From Gallionella capsiferriformans ES-2 (GTDB lineage Bacteria; Pseudomonadota; Gammaproteobacteria; Burkholderiales; Gallionellaceae), in the NCBI RefSeq assembly GCF_000145255.1, contig NC_014394.1:2418001-2482000 (forward strand): a stretch of 64,000 nt of DNA, written 5' to 3'. Shown here in pieces: positions 1 to 12,336 of the stretch. Numbering within the stretch: the first letter of the stretch is position 1; each line of letters begins with the position of its first letter. A program made the translations under genes and the position numbers. The notes under the pieces are model-generated. The model was not told the DNA's origin. It saw only the letters and a list, made by a program, of their open reading frames with translations, and ran no database searches.

Positions 1-303
1 AAGGAGGCCAAGGTAATTTCGCTCACCCATCACGAAAAATGGGATGGCAGCGGTTATCCGAATCAACTGCGCGGCGAAGAAATTCCGCTTGTCGGCAGAA
101 TTGTCGCTATCGTGGATGTGTTCGATGCACTGACAACGGAGCGCCCCTATAAAAAGGCATGGTCGGTTGAGGATGCACTGGCCTTAATCAATCGCGAGTC
201 AGGAAAGCATTTCGATCCAGCACTCGTCGGCTTATTCATGAAAATTTTACCGGCGGTGCTGGAGGTCAAGCATCGCTGGGCAGAAGAAATGAGTCCACCA
301 TAA
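1..303 (+). CDS. HD-GYP domain protein, C-terminal fragment (cyclic-di-GMP phosphodiesterase type)
   Basis: The reading frame is open from base 1 and ends at a TAA at 301-303, so only the last 100 residues of a longer gene are present. The visible part has the HD-GYP hallmarks: H-H-E-K-W-D-G-S-G-Y-P near the left edge, then D-V-F-D-A-L-T and E-R-P-Y-K-K-A-W. HD-GYP domains hydrolyse cyclic di-GMP and are often fused to a receiver domain. A close paralogue with the same motifs lies at 52674-53750. The N-terminus and any sensor domain are outside the window. The next gene downstream is a response regulator on the same strand about 110 bp away. Confidence 0.93.
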   Translation, partial: KEAKVISLTHHEKWDGSGYPNQLRGEEIPLVGRIVAIVDVFDALTTERPYKKAWSVEDALALINRESGKHFDPALVGLFMKILPAVLEVKHRWAEEMSPP

Positions 304-411
304 CGGTGTTTGCGTTGTACCTGCAAGTCAATAAGCGCACTGCTTTGTATGAGTAAGTTATAAAGCAGATTACAAAACCTGTATTAATCACATTGATGGA
401 TTACCATAAAT

Positions 412-1539
412 ATGGATATCGTAGATAAAAAAACTGTTCTGATCGTTGATGATGACTCCATTATTTGTGAAGTGCTGAATGCGGCACTGGATGGTGAATA
501 TAACGTTATAACGGCTCATTCTGGCGAGGAGTGCCTGAGCCGCGTGGACGAATACAAACCGGTATTGATTATTTTAGATATCGATATGGAGGGGATGAAC
601 GGCTACGATACCTGCATAAAACTGCGTGCAGAACAGCACACCATGCCGGTTATTTTCTTGTCGAGCTGCGACAGTCTGGATGAACGTCTAAAAGCATTCG
701 ATGCCGGTGGCGATGATTTCCTCTCAAAACCGACAGACAACCAGATTATATTGCGTAAAGTCCAGATGGCCATTCAGGCTAAGGCCGCTCGTGATGCGCT
801 GGTATGCGAGAAAGACTCATTTGAGTCGATGGCGATGATTTTTTTGGACAGTATGGGCGAGAGCGGTACGCTGCAAAATTACACGCGCGCCAATTTCGAG
901 TGTCCTGACTACAAGACGCTGCTCGATAATACACTGCAGACCACCCGTCATCTCGGACTGGAGTGTCACATTCAACTGCGGCTGCCCGATGGAAGTATTT
1001 CCTGCACGCCCAACGGACAAACCACAGGCCCGCTGGAAGAGTCGATTCTGACGCAGGCCTCGACGATGGGCCGTCTTTTCCAATTCAAAAAACGCTTAGT
1101 CACCAATTTCGAAAATATTACCATCCTCATCGTGAATATGCCGGACAACGTAGAGGTTGCGGGACGGATTAGAGACAATATCGCCATACTCGCGGAAATT
1201 GCAGATGCATTTGTTAAATCCATTACACTGCGACAACGCGCTCAGGCGAGTACTGAGAAAATAAACCGAGCAAACCTGAGTGCAGGTAGCGCAATCGAAA
1301 TTTTACGGCAAAAATATCGTGCACAGCAGGTAGAAACACGGATGCTGCAACATGATTTGATCGAGCAGGTTGAAAAAACGTATATTTACCTTGGGCTGAC
1401 AGATAAGCAGGAGCAGCTGGTCACCGACGTTATGAAAAAATGCTCAGAGCGGATACTCGAATTGTTTGAGCAAAGTGACGAACTTGAAAAACAATTTTCA
1501 ATTATTGCCGATGCATTGAAGCCTGAGTCGACAAAGTAA
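412..1539 (+). CDS. Response regulator with uncharacterised C-terminal region
   Basis: A 375-residue protein with an N-terminal receiver domain (about residues 8-125). It has the acidic cluster D13-D14-D15, the likely phospho-acceptor D56 (L-D-I-D-M) and the conserved lysine in the S-K-P motif near residue 106. The remaining 250 residues match no output domain I recognise. They start with a mixed segment (about 150-275) that could be a divergent GAF-like fold and end in a helical, charged region (about 280-370) that looks coiled-coil. There is no DNA-binding, GGDEF, EAL or HD motif. It follows an HD-GYP gene on the same strand, so a role in the same signalling circuit is plausible but inferred. 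Confidence 0.85.
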   Translation: MDIVDKKTVLIVDDDSIICEVLNAALDGEYNVITAHSGEECLSRVDEYKPVLIILDIDMEGMNGYDTCIKLRAEQHTMPVIFLSSCDSLDERLKAFDAGGDDFLSKPTDNQIILRKVQMAIQAKAARDALVCEKDSFESMAMIFLDSMGESGTLQNYTRANFECPDYKTLLDNTLQTTRHLGLECHIQLRLPDGSISCTPNGQTTGPLEESILTQASTMGRLFQFKKRLVTNFENITILIVNMPDNVEVAGRIRDNIAILAEIADAFVKSITLRQRAQASTEKINRANLSAGSAIEILRQKYRAQQVETRMLQHDLIEQVEKTYIYLGLTDKQEQLVTDVMKKCSERILELFEQSDELEKQFSIIADALKPESTK

Positions 1540-1549
1540 AATGGATCAA

Positions 1550-1570
1550 GGCGGCGGTCTATCCGCCGCC
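1550..1570. terminator. GC-rich hairpin between convergent genes
   Basis: GGCGGCGG at 1550-1557 pairs perfectly with CCGCCGCC at 1563-1570 around a 5-nt loop. It lies between the stop of the response regulator (1539) and the stop of the convergent OB-fold gene (1578). No clear U-tract follows on either strand, so it may be a weak bidirectional terminator or an RNA 3'-end stabiliser. Confidence 0.5.
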
Positions 1571-1577
1571 CATAGTT

Positions 1578-2234
1578 CTACTTTTGCAGCGTTGCTTCTT
1601 CGATGAGCACCTTATACGAATAGCCTGCGCCAAAATCCTTGTCGTTACGCACCACGCCCTTCACTGTCACGACATCACCCACCTTGGCCTGACTCTGCGT
1701 CGTCACGAGAATATCGTTGCTGCCCTCGCTGCCGGTTCCATCGCGCAGATGGACCCAGTTTTTTCCCATAATCCCTGCGTTATATTTGACGATCTTGCCG
1801 TGAACCACCACCGGTTTATCCTTCAGCGCCTTCGCTTTGGTCACGATTTCAAGCACGGTATAGGCATTTGCGCCGGTGGCGCGCGATACCTTGACATCAC
1901 CGACATCGGCTGGTTTGGCGGCATGTGCCGCGCCAGCCGCACCACCGAGCGTGCCAAAGATGATGGTTTTAAAGTTTTTTTTCAGCGACTTACTCTCAAA
2001 GTCGTTCATCGTCATCGCGTTTTCAATCACGACCTGCGCACCCTTTACAACCGGCGCTTTGCCCACCGCAGCCCAAGTCTCGCCCTCGCTGGTTTTTAAA
2101 CGCAGATAGGTATAACTCTCGACCTCCTGGACTTCCAGCACTTCGCCCTTGACCACGCTCAATCCGGCAGGCGCATCGCCCGCGAATACCAGCGTACTAA
2201 AACACAACATAGCAATCGATAACAGCGTTTTCAT
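1578..2234 (-). CDS. Exported OB-fold nucleic-acid-binding-type protein
   Basis: A 218-residue protein. It begins with a signal peptide (K3 near the start, hydrophobic stretch to about residue 18, likely cleavage after F-A) and is therefore predicted periplasmic. Two similar beta-rich segments follow, at about 25-75 and 140-215. The second carries the OB-fold pattern K-P-V-V-V-H-G-K-I-V-K-Y ... W-V-H-L-R-D-G-T-G ... V-G-D-V-V-T-V-K-G seen in DNA-binding-like OB proteins. An alanine/glycine-rich stretch around 92-108 links the halves. Function and ligand are unknown. It is convergent with the response regulator and separated from it by the hairpin at 1550-1570. Confidence 0.75.
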   Translation of the reverse strand: MKTLLSIAMLCFSTLVFAGDAPAGLSVVKGEVLEVQEVESYTYLRLKTSEGETWAAVGKAPVVKGAQVVIENAMTMNDFESKSLKKNFKTIIFGTLGGAAGAAHAAKPADVGDVKVSRATGANAYTVLEIVTKAKALKDKPVVVHGKIVKYNAGIMGKNWVHLRDGTGSEGSNDILVTTQSQAKVGDVVTVKGVVRNDKDFGAGYSYKVLIEEATLQK

Positions 2235-2314
2235 AACCTAGTTCCTCTAAAAATGAATCCTATGAGCATATCAGCAATCGGCACTCAATACCGCCGCGCG
2301 CGATCCGCCCGATG

Positions 2315-3226
2315 TTAAATTTCTTTGATCGCCCGATTACCCCTGCGGTTGGAATAACGCGTCAGGCAATTGTGTACTTCGATTTCGACGCGCGCACTTT
2401 TTCCGCCATAAACGAACTCCTTCAGCCAGACGACCTCGTCCTTCACGGCCGCATCGCCCGCGACCGTGGTGTGCCAGCATTTTTTTTCGCCATCCCAGCG
2501 ATAGCCACGCGCCTTTAACAGATCTTTCGTATCGAACGCCGAACCGGTCGCAAAAACCTGATAACTTTTCTGCGCCAAACCGTCCAAGATCGATTTTAAA
2601 ACCAGCTGCCCTGATTTTGGCAGCGGCTGCTGCAATATTTCCAGCAACGCATAGCAGTCTCCCTCGGCGCGGTGCGCCTCATAGAAAAACCCGTACTGAT
2701 ACGATATGTAATCGAGTTTGGCAGAACCGATTCCTTCCGCACGCCAGTCTACCTGCGCCAAAGAGCAGCCCCAGGGTAGCGTCTCAAAGACAGACAGGCG
2801 CTTTTCGAGAAACACCCGGTCAAATTTAGAATTGTGTGCAATCACCACGCTCACCCCGTCGAGGAAGGCCGCCACCGCAGCATCGTCGATGCGTTTACCC
2901 TGAACCATCTCATCGGTAATGCCGTGCACCTCGGTCGACTCAGGCGGAATCGCCATCCCGGGATCTTCCAGTTGATCGAAACTGCCCAACACCCGCCCGG
3001 CCTCCCCCGTATCGGGATCGTATTCGAACAACACCATGCCCAGTTCAATAATGGCGTCCTGAGCAGAATTGATCCCGGTGGTTTCGGTATCGACAACAAC
3101 CCCTCGCAACATCTCCCGGCCCGCAGGTTCGCCAACGGTGGTGCGGGGCATGATACGCCGGATCACCTTGAAGTCCGGATGTTCATCGAGCAGGCGCAGC
3201 GCCTCAGTGGTTTCTCTATTAGTCAT
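2315..3226 (-). CDS. DnaQ-like 3'-5' exonuclease (DEDDh family)
   Basis: A 303-residue protein with an exonuclease domain at about residues 40-200. The DEDDh motifs are visible: V-D-T-E-T-T-G (ExoI), A-H-N-S-K-F-D (ExoII) and H-R-A-E-G-D (ExoIII). These residues bind the two metal ions for 3'-5' hydrolysis in the DNA polymerase III epsilon family. The C-terminal 90 residues contain an extra region with K-S-Y-Q-V-F-A and a G-Y-R-W-D-G-E-K-K-C-W segment found in several stand-alone DnaQ-like proteins. This is not the polymerase subunit dnaQ itself, which is shorter and differs at the C-terminus. It starts at an ATG 12 bp after the stop of rluE, so the two form a likely transcription unit. Confidence 0.85.
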   Translation of the reverse strand: MTNRETTEALRLLDEHPDFKVIRRIMPRTTVGEPAGREMLRGVVVDTETTGINSAQDAIIELGMVLFEYDPDTGEAGRVLGSFDQLEDPGMAIPPESTEVHGITDEMVQGKRIDDAAVAAFLDGVSVVIAHNSKFDRVFLEKRLSVFETLPWGCSLAQVDWRAEGIGSAKLDYISYQYGFFYEAHRAEGDCYALLEILQQPLPKSGQLVLKSILDGLAQKSYQVFATGSAFDTKDLLKARGYRWDGEKKCWHTTVAGDAAVKDEVVWLKEFVYGGKSARVEIEVHNCLTRYSNRRGNRAIKEI

Positions 3227-3238
3227 CAGCGCATTCCT

Positions 3239-6111
<2,873 letters not shown>

Positions 6112-6131
6112 GTCAACTCACAGCAGGCAAC

Positions 6132-6160
6132 AAAAAAGCCCGGCAGTGCCGGGCTTTTTA
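6132..6160. terminator. Bidirectional rho-independent terminator between icd and csp
   Basis: A-tract, then GCCCGGCA paired with TGCCGGGC, then a T-tract. The A and T runs on both sides make it usable from either strand. It lies 21 bp after icd and 17 bp after the end of the convergent cold-shock gene. Confidence 0.9.
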
Positions 6161-6176
6161 TTCAACCAGATGCAGG

Positions 6177-6380
6177 TTAAGCTGCCTGAATATTGGAAGC
6201 TTGATTCCCCTTAGGGCCTTTAACCACATCGAATGAAACCTTCTGGCCTTCCTTGAGGGACTTAAAACCGCTCATATTGATTGCGGAGAAGTGTGCAAAC
6301 AGGTCTTCGCTACCATCATCAGGCGTAATAAAACCGAAACCCTTTGCATCGTTAAACCATTTAACTGTACCAGTTGCCAT
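6177..6380 (-). CDS. Cold-shock protein, CspA family
   Basis: A 67-residue single cold-shock domain. RNP1 is visible as K-G-F-G-F-I and RNP2 as L-F-A-H-F, the aromatic residues that bind single-stranded nucleic acid. Length and sequence are typical of CspA-like RNA chaperones. The gene has its own unit: a 228-bp gap upstream (6381-6608) is shared with divergent clpS and could hold a long leader, as many csp genes have, but I see no clear cold-box motif in it. Confidence 0.93.
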   Translation of the reverse strand: MATGTVKWFNDAKGFGFITPDDGSEDLFAHFSAINMSGFKSLKEGQKVSFDVVKGPKGNQASNIQAA

Positions 6381-6608
6381 GTGATAACTTCCTTAACAAA
6401 AAAGAACGGGGTCCCCCGCGAAACTGTTTGAATCCAAGACCGCACACGGCAAAACCAGTACTGCAGATACTTTGAATCAAACACCAGTTCGCATTTAACC
6501 CTCACTACACCGCTTTTGTCAAACGGTTATTTTAATTTACAGAACAAGCTTGAAAAAGCATCGCTAATCAACGAGCTTGTCCGACACACAAAGTGACAAA
6601 ATGCCACC

Positions 6609-6917
6609 ATGTCAAAACAAAACGACAGCAGCACGCTACTCGCCCCTGAACGCGCAATAACAAAACCACCCGGCATGTACAAGGTGGTTTTGTATAACGA
6701 CGATTACACTACCATGGAATTTGTCATCGACGTCTTACAGCGTTTTTTTGCCATCAATAACGAGCGCGCACAACAACTGATGCTCCAGATACACAACAAT
6801 GGATCGGCGACTTGCGGCGTTTACACGCGCGATGTCGCCGAAACTAAAGTTGCACAGGTAACTGAATACGCACAGCAAAACGGGCATCCACTGCGATGCG
6901 GCACAGAGGAAATTTGA
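6609..6917 (+). CDS. clpS: ATP-dependent Clp protease adaptor ClpS
   Basis: A 102-residue adaptor that binds the N-domain of ClpA and delivers N-degron substrates to ClpAP. The family core is present: [16 protein letters not shown], where N-D-D lines the N-degron pocket, followed by the M-L-Q-I-H-N-N-G helix and the A-E-T-K-V segment. It is immediately followed by clpA with a 1-bp gap, the standard clpSA operon. Confidence 0.96.
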   Translation: MSKQNDSSTLLAPERAITKPPGMYKVVLYNDDYTTMEFVIDVLQRFFAINNERAQQLMLQIHNNGSATCGVYTRDVAETKVAQVTEYAQQNGHPLRCGTEEI

Positions 6918-6918
6918 A

Positions 6919-9159
6919 ATGATTGCTCAAGACCTGGAAGTTAGTTTACACCTGGCATTTGTCGAAGCGCGCCAGAAGCGTCACGAGTTCATCACCGTGG
7001 AACATTTATTGCTCGCCATGCTCGACAATGCCTCTGCCGCACAAGCATTACGCGCCTGCCATGCCGATATTGAAGAGTTGCGCCAGGTGGTCACGGAATT
7101 TATTGACGGGAACACACCGGTTGTACCCGGCAGCAGCGACATGGACACGCAGCCTACACTAGGATTTCAGCGCGTCATACAGCGCGCGATTCTGCATGCG
7201 CAATCGGCCAATAAAAAAGAAATCTCCGGCGCAAACATCTTAGCCGCATTGTTTGGCGAAAAAGACTCCCATGCGGTACATTTTTTAACCCAGCGCAACG
7301 TCAATCGCCTTGATGTCGTCAACTACATTGTTCACGGCAATGGCAAAGAAACGCCGGCCAACGCCCCCCAGCCTGCCGTCGAGCAACAACCGGCGGACGC
7401 AGGCGTGTTGAAACAATACACCGTAGATCTCAACGCGCAAGCGCTGGCCGGGCAAATTGATCCATTGATCGGACGCGAGCCTGAGCTCGAACGCGTCATC
7501 CAGACGCTGTGCCGTCGCCGCAAGAACAATCCGCTGCTAGTGGGTGAGGCCGGGGTCGGCAAAACAGCTATCGCTGAAGGCCTTGCGCGCCGTATCGTCG
7601 AGGACAACGTGCCGGACATCTTAAAAGATGCGCATGTCTATTCGCTGGACATGGGCGCACTACTTGCCGGCACAAAATATCGCGGCGACTTCGAGCAGCG
7701 TCTGAAGGCCGTGTTAAAGGAATTAAAAGAAGCGCCCAATGCGGTGCTGTTCATCGACGAGATTCATACCCTGATCGGTGCAGGGTCTGCTTCCGGCGGC
7801 ACAATGGATGCGTCTAACTTGCTCAAGCCAGCGCTGTCCTCCGGCGCATTAAAGTGCATAGGCGCGACCACCTACCAGGAGTATCGCGGCATATTCGAAA
7901 AGGATTCCGCCCTGTCACGCAGATTCCAGAAGGTCGATGTGCCTGAACCGTCGGTCGAGCAGACAATAGAAATACTTAAAGGCTTGAAGTCGCGCTTCGA
8001 GCAGCACCACAGCATTAAATTCAGTGCAGCCGCCATCACCAGCGCTGCCGAACTCTCCGCACGCTTCATCAATGACCGTCATTTACCCGACAAGGCGATC
8101 GACGTGCTCGATGAAGCCGGCGCTGCGCAGCGCATCCTGCCCAAGTCTAAGCAGAAAAAAGTGGTCGGCAAACACGAGATCGAGGAAATCATCGCCAAGA
8201 TCGCGCGCATTCCGACCCGCACCGTGTCGCACGACGACCGCAATGCGCTGAAAAATCTGGATCGCGACCTCAAAGCTACCGTCTTCGGCCAGAACAAGGC
8301 GATCGACGCGCTGGCGCGTGCCATCAAAATGTCGCGCAGCGGGCTGGGCAATCCGCAAAAACCCATCGGCAGCTTCCTGTTCTCGGGACCGACCGGTGTC
8401 GGCAAGACTGAAGTCGCACGCCAGCTAGCCTTTGCGATGGGTATGCCGCTGCACCGCTTTGACATGTCCGAATACATGGAGCGGCATGCCGTGTCCCGCC
8501 TGATCGGCGCACCACCCGGTTATGTCGGTTTCGATCAGGGCGGACTGCTCACCGAAGCGATCAGCAAACAGCCGCATTGCGTTTTGTTGCTCGACGAAAT
8601 CGAAAAAGCGCACCCCGATGTCTTCAACATCCTGCTGCAGGTAATGGATCACGGCACGCTGACTGACAACAACGGCCGTAAAGCCGATTTCCGCAACGTC
8701 GTGGTGATCATGACCACCAACGCGGGTGCAGAGGCGCTGGGCAAGGTGCAGATCGGCTTTACCAAATCAGCCTCGAGCGGCGATGAAATGGCGGACATCA
8801 AGCGCGTGTTTACGCCGGAATTCCGCAACCGTCTGGATGCCATCGTCTCCTTCGACCCGCTGGACACAGAAGTCATCCTGCGCGTCGTCGACAAATTCCT
8901 GATACAGCTCGAAGAACAACTGCACGACAAGAAAGTGGATGCGATCTTTACCGATGCGCTTAAAGTCTATCTGGCCGAAAAGGGATTTGATCCGCTGATG
9001 GGCGCAAGACCGATGGCGCGCCTGATTCAGGACAGCATACGCAGCGCGTTAGCTGACGAACTGCTGTTTGGCCGGCTGGCCCACGGCGGCAATGTCACCG
9101 TGGACGTCAAGGACGGCAAGGTCGTGCTGGAATTCGAGGACGAAATCGTCACTGCTTAA
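6919..9159 (+). CDS. clpA: ATP-dependent Clp protease ATP-binding subunit ClpA
   Basis: A 746-residue AAA+ unfoldase that feeds ClpP. It has the N-domain (about 1-145) and two ATPase modules. Walker A of D1 is G-E-A-G-V-G-K-T near residue 210, and D2 has G-P-T-G-V-G-K-T near 491. Walker B motifs L-F-I-D-E-I-H and L-L-L-D-E-I-E-K and the D2 C-terminal domain are present. There is no long middle coiled-coil between the modules, which separates it from ClpB. The length matches E. coli ClpA (about 758). It is translated right after clpS. Confidence 0.97.
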   Translation: MIAQDLEVSLHLAFVEARQKRHEFITVEHLLLAMLDNASAAQALRACHADIEELRQVVTEFIDGNTPVVPGSSDMDTQPTLGFQRVIQRAILHAQSANKKEISGANILAALFGEKDSHAVHFLTQRNVNRLDVVNYIVHGNGKETPANAPQPAVEQQPADAGVLKQYTVDLNAQALAGQIDPLIGREPELERVIQTLCRRRKNNPLLVGEAGVGKTAIAEGLARRIVEDNVPDILKDAHVYSLDMGALLAGTKYRGDFEQRLKAVLKELKEAPNAVLFIDEIHTLIGAGSASGGTMDASNLLKPALSSGALKCIGATTYQEYRGIFEKDSALSRRFQKVDVPEPSVEQTIEILKGLKSRFEQHHSIKFSAAAITSAAELSARFINDRHLPDKAIDVLDEAGAAQRILPKSKQKKVVGKHEIEEIIAKIARIPTRTVSHDDRNALKNLDRDLKATVFGQNKAIDALARAIKMSRSGLGNPQKPIGSFLFSGPTGVGKTEVARQLAFAMGMPLHRFDMSEYMERHAVSRLIGAPPGYVGFDQGGLLTEAISKQPHCVLLLDEIEKAHPDVFNILLQVMDHGTLTDNNGRKADFRNVVVIMTTNAGAEALGKVQIGFTKSASSGDEMADIKRVFTPEFRNRLDAIVSFDPLDTEVILRVVDKFLIQLEEQLHDKKVDAIFTDALKVYLAEKGFDPLMGARPMARLIQDSIRSALADELLFGRLAHGGNVTVDVKDGKVVLEFEDEIVTA

Positions 9160-9195
9160 TACTCAAGATCGGGGTGCCAGACACCCGAATTCGCC

Positions 9196-10089
9196 ATGTC
9201 AAAATCATCTGACTATCGCGGGCGCTTCGCCCCATCACCCAGCGGACCGCTGCACATGGGTTCACTCATTGCAGCGGTAGGCAGCTATCTTGACGCAAAA
9301 TCCCGCCATGGCACCTGGCTTGTCCGCATGGAAGATCTGGACACGCCGCGCTGTGTTCCCGGTGCGGCAGATAACATATTGAATACACTGACGAACTTCG
9401 GGCTCATCAGTGACGAACCCGTGATGTACCAAAGCCAGCGAACCTCAGCCTATCAGGACGCATTCGACCAGCTATTCCGTGACGGCCGCCTCTATCCTTG
9501 CGCCTGCACGCGGCGTGAAATTGCCGACTCCGCCCTGCACCGTGGCAGTGAACTCATCTATCCGGGTAAATGCCGCGCAGGGCTGGCGGACAGCCGCGAA
9601 GCACGTTCCTGGCGGGTGCGTGTCGAACAAACCCGCATCAAATTCACGGACAGGTTACAAGGTCAATTTGCACAAAATTTAGCCTGTGATGCGGGTGATT
9701 TCTTGCTCAAGCGCGCCGACGGCCTGTTCGCTTACCAGCTCGCGGTGGTCGTCGATGATGCAGAACAGCAAATTTCCGATGTCGTGCGAGGCGCCGATCT
9801 GCTGGATTCAACTTTGCGCCAGATCTATTTACAGCAATTGCTGCACTTGAACACCCCAACCTATATGCATTTTCCTGTTGCAGTTAATCAGCAGGGCGAA
9901 AAACTCAGCAAGCAAACACGGGCCCGTGCCGTCGAGCCGGACAATGCAGCCGCAACGCTATGTAAGGTATTGGAATTTTTGGGTCAGAGCCCGCCCGCGA
10001 GTTTGCGCAAGAAAACCGCACTGCTGGCATGGGCCGTTGACAACTGGCGGCCAGAAATTTTATCCGGTCACCGCCAAAGAACAGTCTGA
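9196..10089 (+). CDS. gluQ: Glutamyl-Q tRNA(Asp) synthetase
   Basis: A 297-residue protein resembling the catalytic half of glutamyl-tRNA synthetase without an anticodon-binding domain. It charges glutamate onto the queuosine base of tRNA-Asp. The class I signature is A-P-S-P-S-G-P-L-H-M-G-S and the KMSKS counterpart is K-L-S-K-Q. The zinc-site pattern C-A-C ... Y-P-G-K-C is visible around residues 100-126. Two queuosine-pathway genes, tgt and queA, are in the same window at 59235-61478, although not adjacent. Confidence 0.93.
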   Translation: MSKSSDYRGRFAPSPSGPLHMGSLIAAVGSYLDAKSRHGTWLVRMEDLDTPRCVPGAADNILNTLTNFGLISDEPVMYQSQRTSAYQDAFDQLFRDGRLYPCACTRREIADSALHRGSELIYPGKCRAGLADSREARSWRVRVEQTRIKFTDRLQGQFAQNLACDAGDFLLKRADGLFAYQLAVVVDDAEQQISDVVRGADLLDSTLRQIYLQQLLHLNTPTYMHFPVAVNQQGEKLSKQTRARAVEPDNAAATLCKVLEFLGQSPPASLRKKTALLAWAVDNWRPEILSGHRQRTV

Positions 10090-10096
10090 TTACATC

Positions 10097-11449
10097 TCAA
10101 TTTGCCAGCTTGCGCACCACGTCCGCGATTTGTTTCGCGGATTGCTCAACCAGTGCTTTATCCTCACCCTCCACCATCACGCGCAGCAGCGGTTCAGTGC
10201 CGGACGGGCGCAGCAGCACGCGGCCTCGACCATCAAGCGCCCGTTCAGCGATCGCAACGGCAGCTTTAACATCGGCATGGCCTAAACAATCGACACCCTT
10301 GGCTACACGCACGTAGATCAGCACTTGCGGATACAGTTTCAAGTCACCCGCAGCCTCACTCAGACTCACATTTTGGGTGCGCAGCGCATGCAGCACTTCC
10401 AGCGCGGACACAATACCGTCGCCGGTACTGTGCTTGTCAAGACAGATGATATGACCGGAATTTTCACCGCCGAGCTCCCAACCGTTCTGATGCAACAACT
10501 CCATCACATAACGGTCACCGACACGAGCGCGCAAAAACGGCACGCCCATTTTTTGCATTGCGTGCTCAAAAGCCAGATTCGTCATCAGCGTACCCACCAC
10601 GCCGCCGACCAAGCGTCCCTGCTCCTGACGCTGACGCGCAATGACATAAATCAGCTGATCGCCGTCATACAGCACCCCTTTACTGTCAACCATCACTAGC
10701 CTGTCGCCATCGCCGTCGAGCGCGATGCCCAAATCGGCCTGATGTTCAACAACGGCTGCCTGCAAATTCGCTGGGGCAGTCGCACCGTATCCATCGTTGA
10801 TATTTTTGCCGTCCGGTTTCACGCCAATCGCAATAACCTCCGCACCCAATTCGTGCAGAACATGTTGCGCAATGTGGTAGGTAGCACCATGCGCACAGTC
10901 GACCACGATTTTCATGCCGCGCAAATTCATCGCAGACGGAAACGTGCTCTTGCAGAATTCAATATAACGGCCAACCGCATCATCGAGTCGCTTAGCTTTG
11001 CCCAGCCCCGTTGCTGAATCAATGGAAATCTCACCATCAAGCCCCGCTTCGATCGCATGTTCAATATCGTCCGGCAGCTTGGAGCCGTTCGCGGAAAAGA
11101 ACTTGATGCCGTTATCCTCATAAGGATTGTGCGATGCGGAAATCACGATACCCGCCTGCAAGCGCAACGTGCGGGTCAGATAAGCCACGGCAGGCGTTGG
11201 AATCGGGCCTGCCAGATACACATCGACACCTGCAGCAATTAAGCCTGCCTGCAAGGCGGATTCAAGCATATAGCCTGAGATACGCGTGTCCTTGCCGATC
11301 AGCACAGCCGAGCGTTCGCCACGGGTGTGCTCGGCACTCGCCAGAACGCGACCGGCAGCGTACCCCAATTGCATCACAAACTGCGGTGTAATGGGAAAAT
11401 CCCCTACGCGACCGCGAATCCCGTCGGTGCCAAAATATTTTTTACTCAT
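10097..11449 (-). CDS. glmM: Phosphoglucosamine mutase
   Basis: A 450-residue enzyme converting glucosamine-6-phosphate to glucosamine-1-phosphate for peptidoglycan and LPS precursors. It begins [13 protein letters not shown]. The phosphoserine loop is [12 protein letters not shown], the metal loop is D-G-D-G-D-R, and the substrate loop G-E-N-S-G-H is present. The ATG at 11449 was chosen because the family starts there; an in-frame start at 11470 would add seven unrelated residues. It overlaps the end of folP by 8 bp, as in the common ftsH-folP-glmM arrangement. It ends close to the convergent gluQ. Confidence 0.96.
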   Translation of the reverse strand: MSKKYFGTDGIRGRVGDFPITPQFVMQLGYAAGRVLASAEHTRGERSAVLIGKDTRISGYMLESALQAGLIAAGVDVYLAGPIPTPAVAYLTRTLRLQAGIVISASHNPYEDNGIKFFSANGSKLPDDIEHAIEAGLDGEISIDSATGLGKAKRLDDAVGRYIEFCKSTFPSAMNLRGMKIVVDCAHGATYHIAQHVLHELGAEVIAIGVKPDGKNINDGYGATAPANLQAAVVEHQADLGIALDGDGDRLVMVDSKGVLYDGDQLIYVIARQRQEQGRLVGGVVGTLMTNLAFEHAMQKMGVPFLRARVGDRYVMELLHQNGWELGGENSGHIICLDKHSTGDGIVSALEVLHALRTQNVSLSEAAGDLKLYPQVLIYVRVAKGVDCLGHADVKAAVAIAERALDGRGRVLLRPSGTEPLLRVMVEGEDKALVEQSAKQIADVVRKLAN

Positions 11450-12260
11450 TGCATCCCCCGTTAATTGCATTCAAAATTTTCAAGGCATCCACCGTGGCAC
11501 GCACATCGTGCACACGCACAATCGCAGCACCCCGCTGCACGGCAATTATCGCTGCCGCAACGCTCGCCGGCATCCGACTCATTGCATCCTGACCCGTCAG
11601 GGAACCCAGCATGGACTTTCTGGACAAGCCCGCCAGCACGGGAACACCCAGCGCGGCAAAGCGATGCAACTCGCGCAGCAAAGCGAGATTATGCGCCAGT
11701 GTCTTGCCAAAACCGAATCCGGGATCGACAACGATACGATCTTGCGCGATACCCGCCGCGCGCGCCGCCATCACCCGTTCGCGCAGGAACGCACTCACCT
11801 CGGCAACCACATCCTCGTATTCCGGTTGCATCTGCATAGTCTGCGGCACACCGCGCTTGTGCATTAGACACACGGCCACATTGGAAGCCGCGACGATTTG
11901 CATCGCGAGCGGATTTTGCAGCGCATCGATATCATTGACCATCTGCGCACCCGCCAAAATTGCGGCACGCATCACGTCGGGTTTAAATGTATCAATCGAA
12001 ACGGGTATCCCCGGCAGCGCTTCGATCACAGGAATCACGCGGGATAACTCGTCTTCTATACTGACCGGAACCGCGCCGGGGCGGGTCGACTCGCCACCGA
12101 TATCGATGATATCCGCACCTTCTTCGATAAGACGATGCGCATGATCTATGGCGGATTGCCCAAGCCGCCCGCCATCAGAAAAAGAATCCGGTGTGACATT
12201 GACAATTCCCATCACCAGCGGACGGGAGAGAGCGAACTGGAATGTGCCGAAGGAGAGCAT
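11442..12260 (-). CDS. folP: Dihydropteroate synthase
   Basis: A 272-residue enzyme joining para-aminobenzoate to 6-hydroxymethyl-dihydropterin diphosphate in folate synthesis; it is the sulfonamide target. Signatures [14 protein letters not shown] and [11 protein letters not shown] are clear, as is the pterin-site D-P-G-F-G-F-G-K. It lies between ftsH and glmM on the same strand and overlaps glmM by 8 bp. The 76-bp gap to ftsH holds a heptamer repeat (12261-12333). Confidence 0.96.
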   Translation of the reverse strand: MLSFGTFQFALSRPLVMGIVNVTPDSFSDGGRLGQSAIDHAHRLIEEGADIIDIGGESTRPGAVPVSIEDELSRVIPVIEALPGIPVSIDTFKPDVMRAAILAGAQMVNDIDALQNPLAMQIVAASNVAVCLMHKRGVPQTMQMQPEYEDVVAEVSAFLRERVMAARAAGIAQDRIVVDPGFGFGKTLAHNLALLRELHRFAALGVPVLAGLSRKSMLGSLTGQDAMSRMPASVAAAIIAVQRGAAIVRVHDVRATVDALKILNAINGGCNE

Positions 12261-12333
12261 CAGGATGCAGGATTGAGGAACAAAGATTCAGGAGCGAGGA
12301 TTGAGATGTGTTGTTACTCAATCCTCGCTCCTG
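12261..12333. repeat. Heptamer repeat array with inverted arm, ftsH-folP gap
   Basis: On the + strand six consecutive 7-mers run from 12261: CAGGATG, CAGGATT, GAGGAAC, AAAGATT, CAGGAGC, GAGGATT. The last part then forms a perfect 17-bp inverted repeat: 12289-12305 pairs with 12317-12333 around an 11-nt loop. The array fills almost the whole gap between the ftsH stop and the folP start. It lacks a U-tract, so it is not a standard terminator. Six similar arrays with different heptamers occur elsewhere in the window. Confidence 0.8.
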
Positions 12334-12336
12334 CTT

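Noticed and set aside
9171..9186. Short hairpin GGGTG / CACCC between clpA and gluQ as a terminator
   Set aside because: Only five base pairs and no U-tract; not strong enough to list as a feature.
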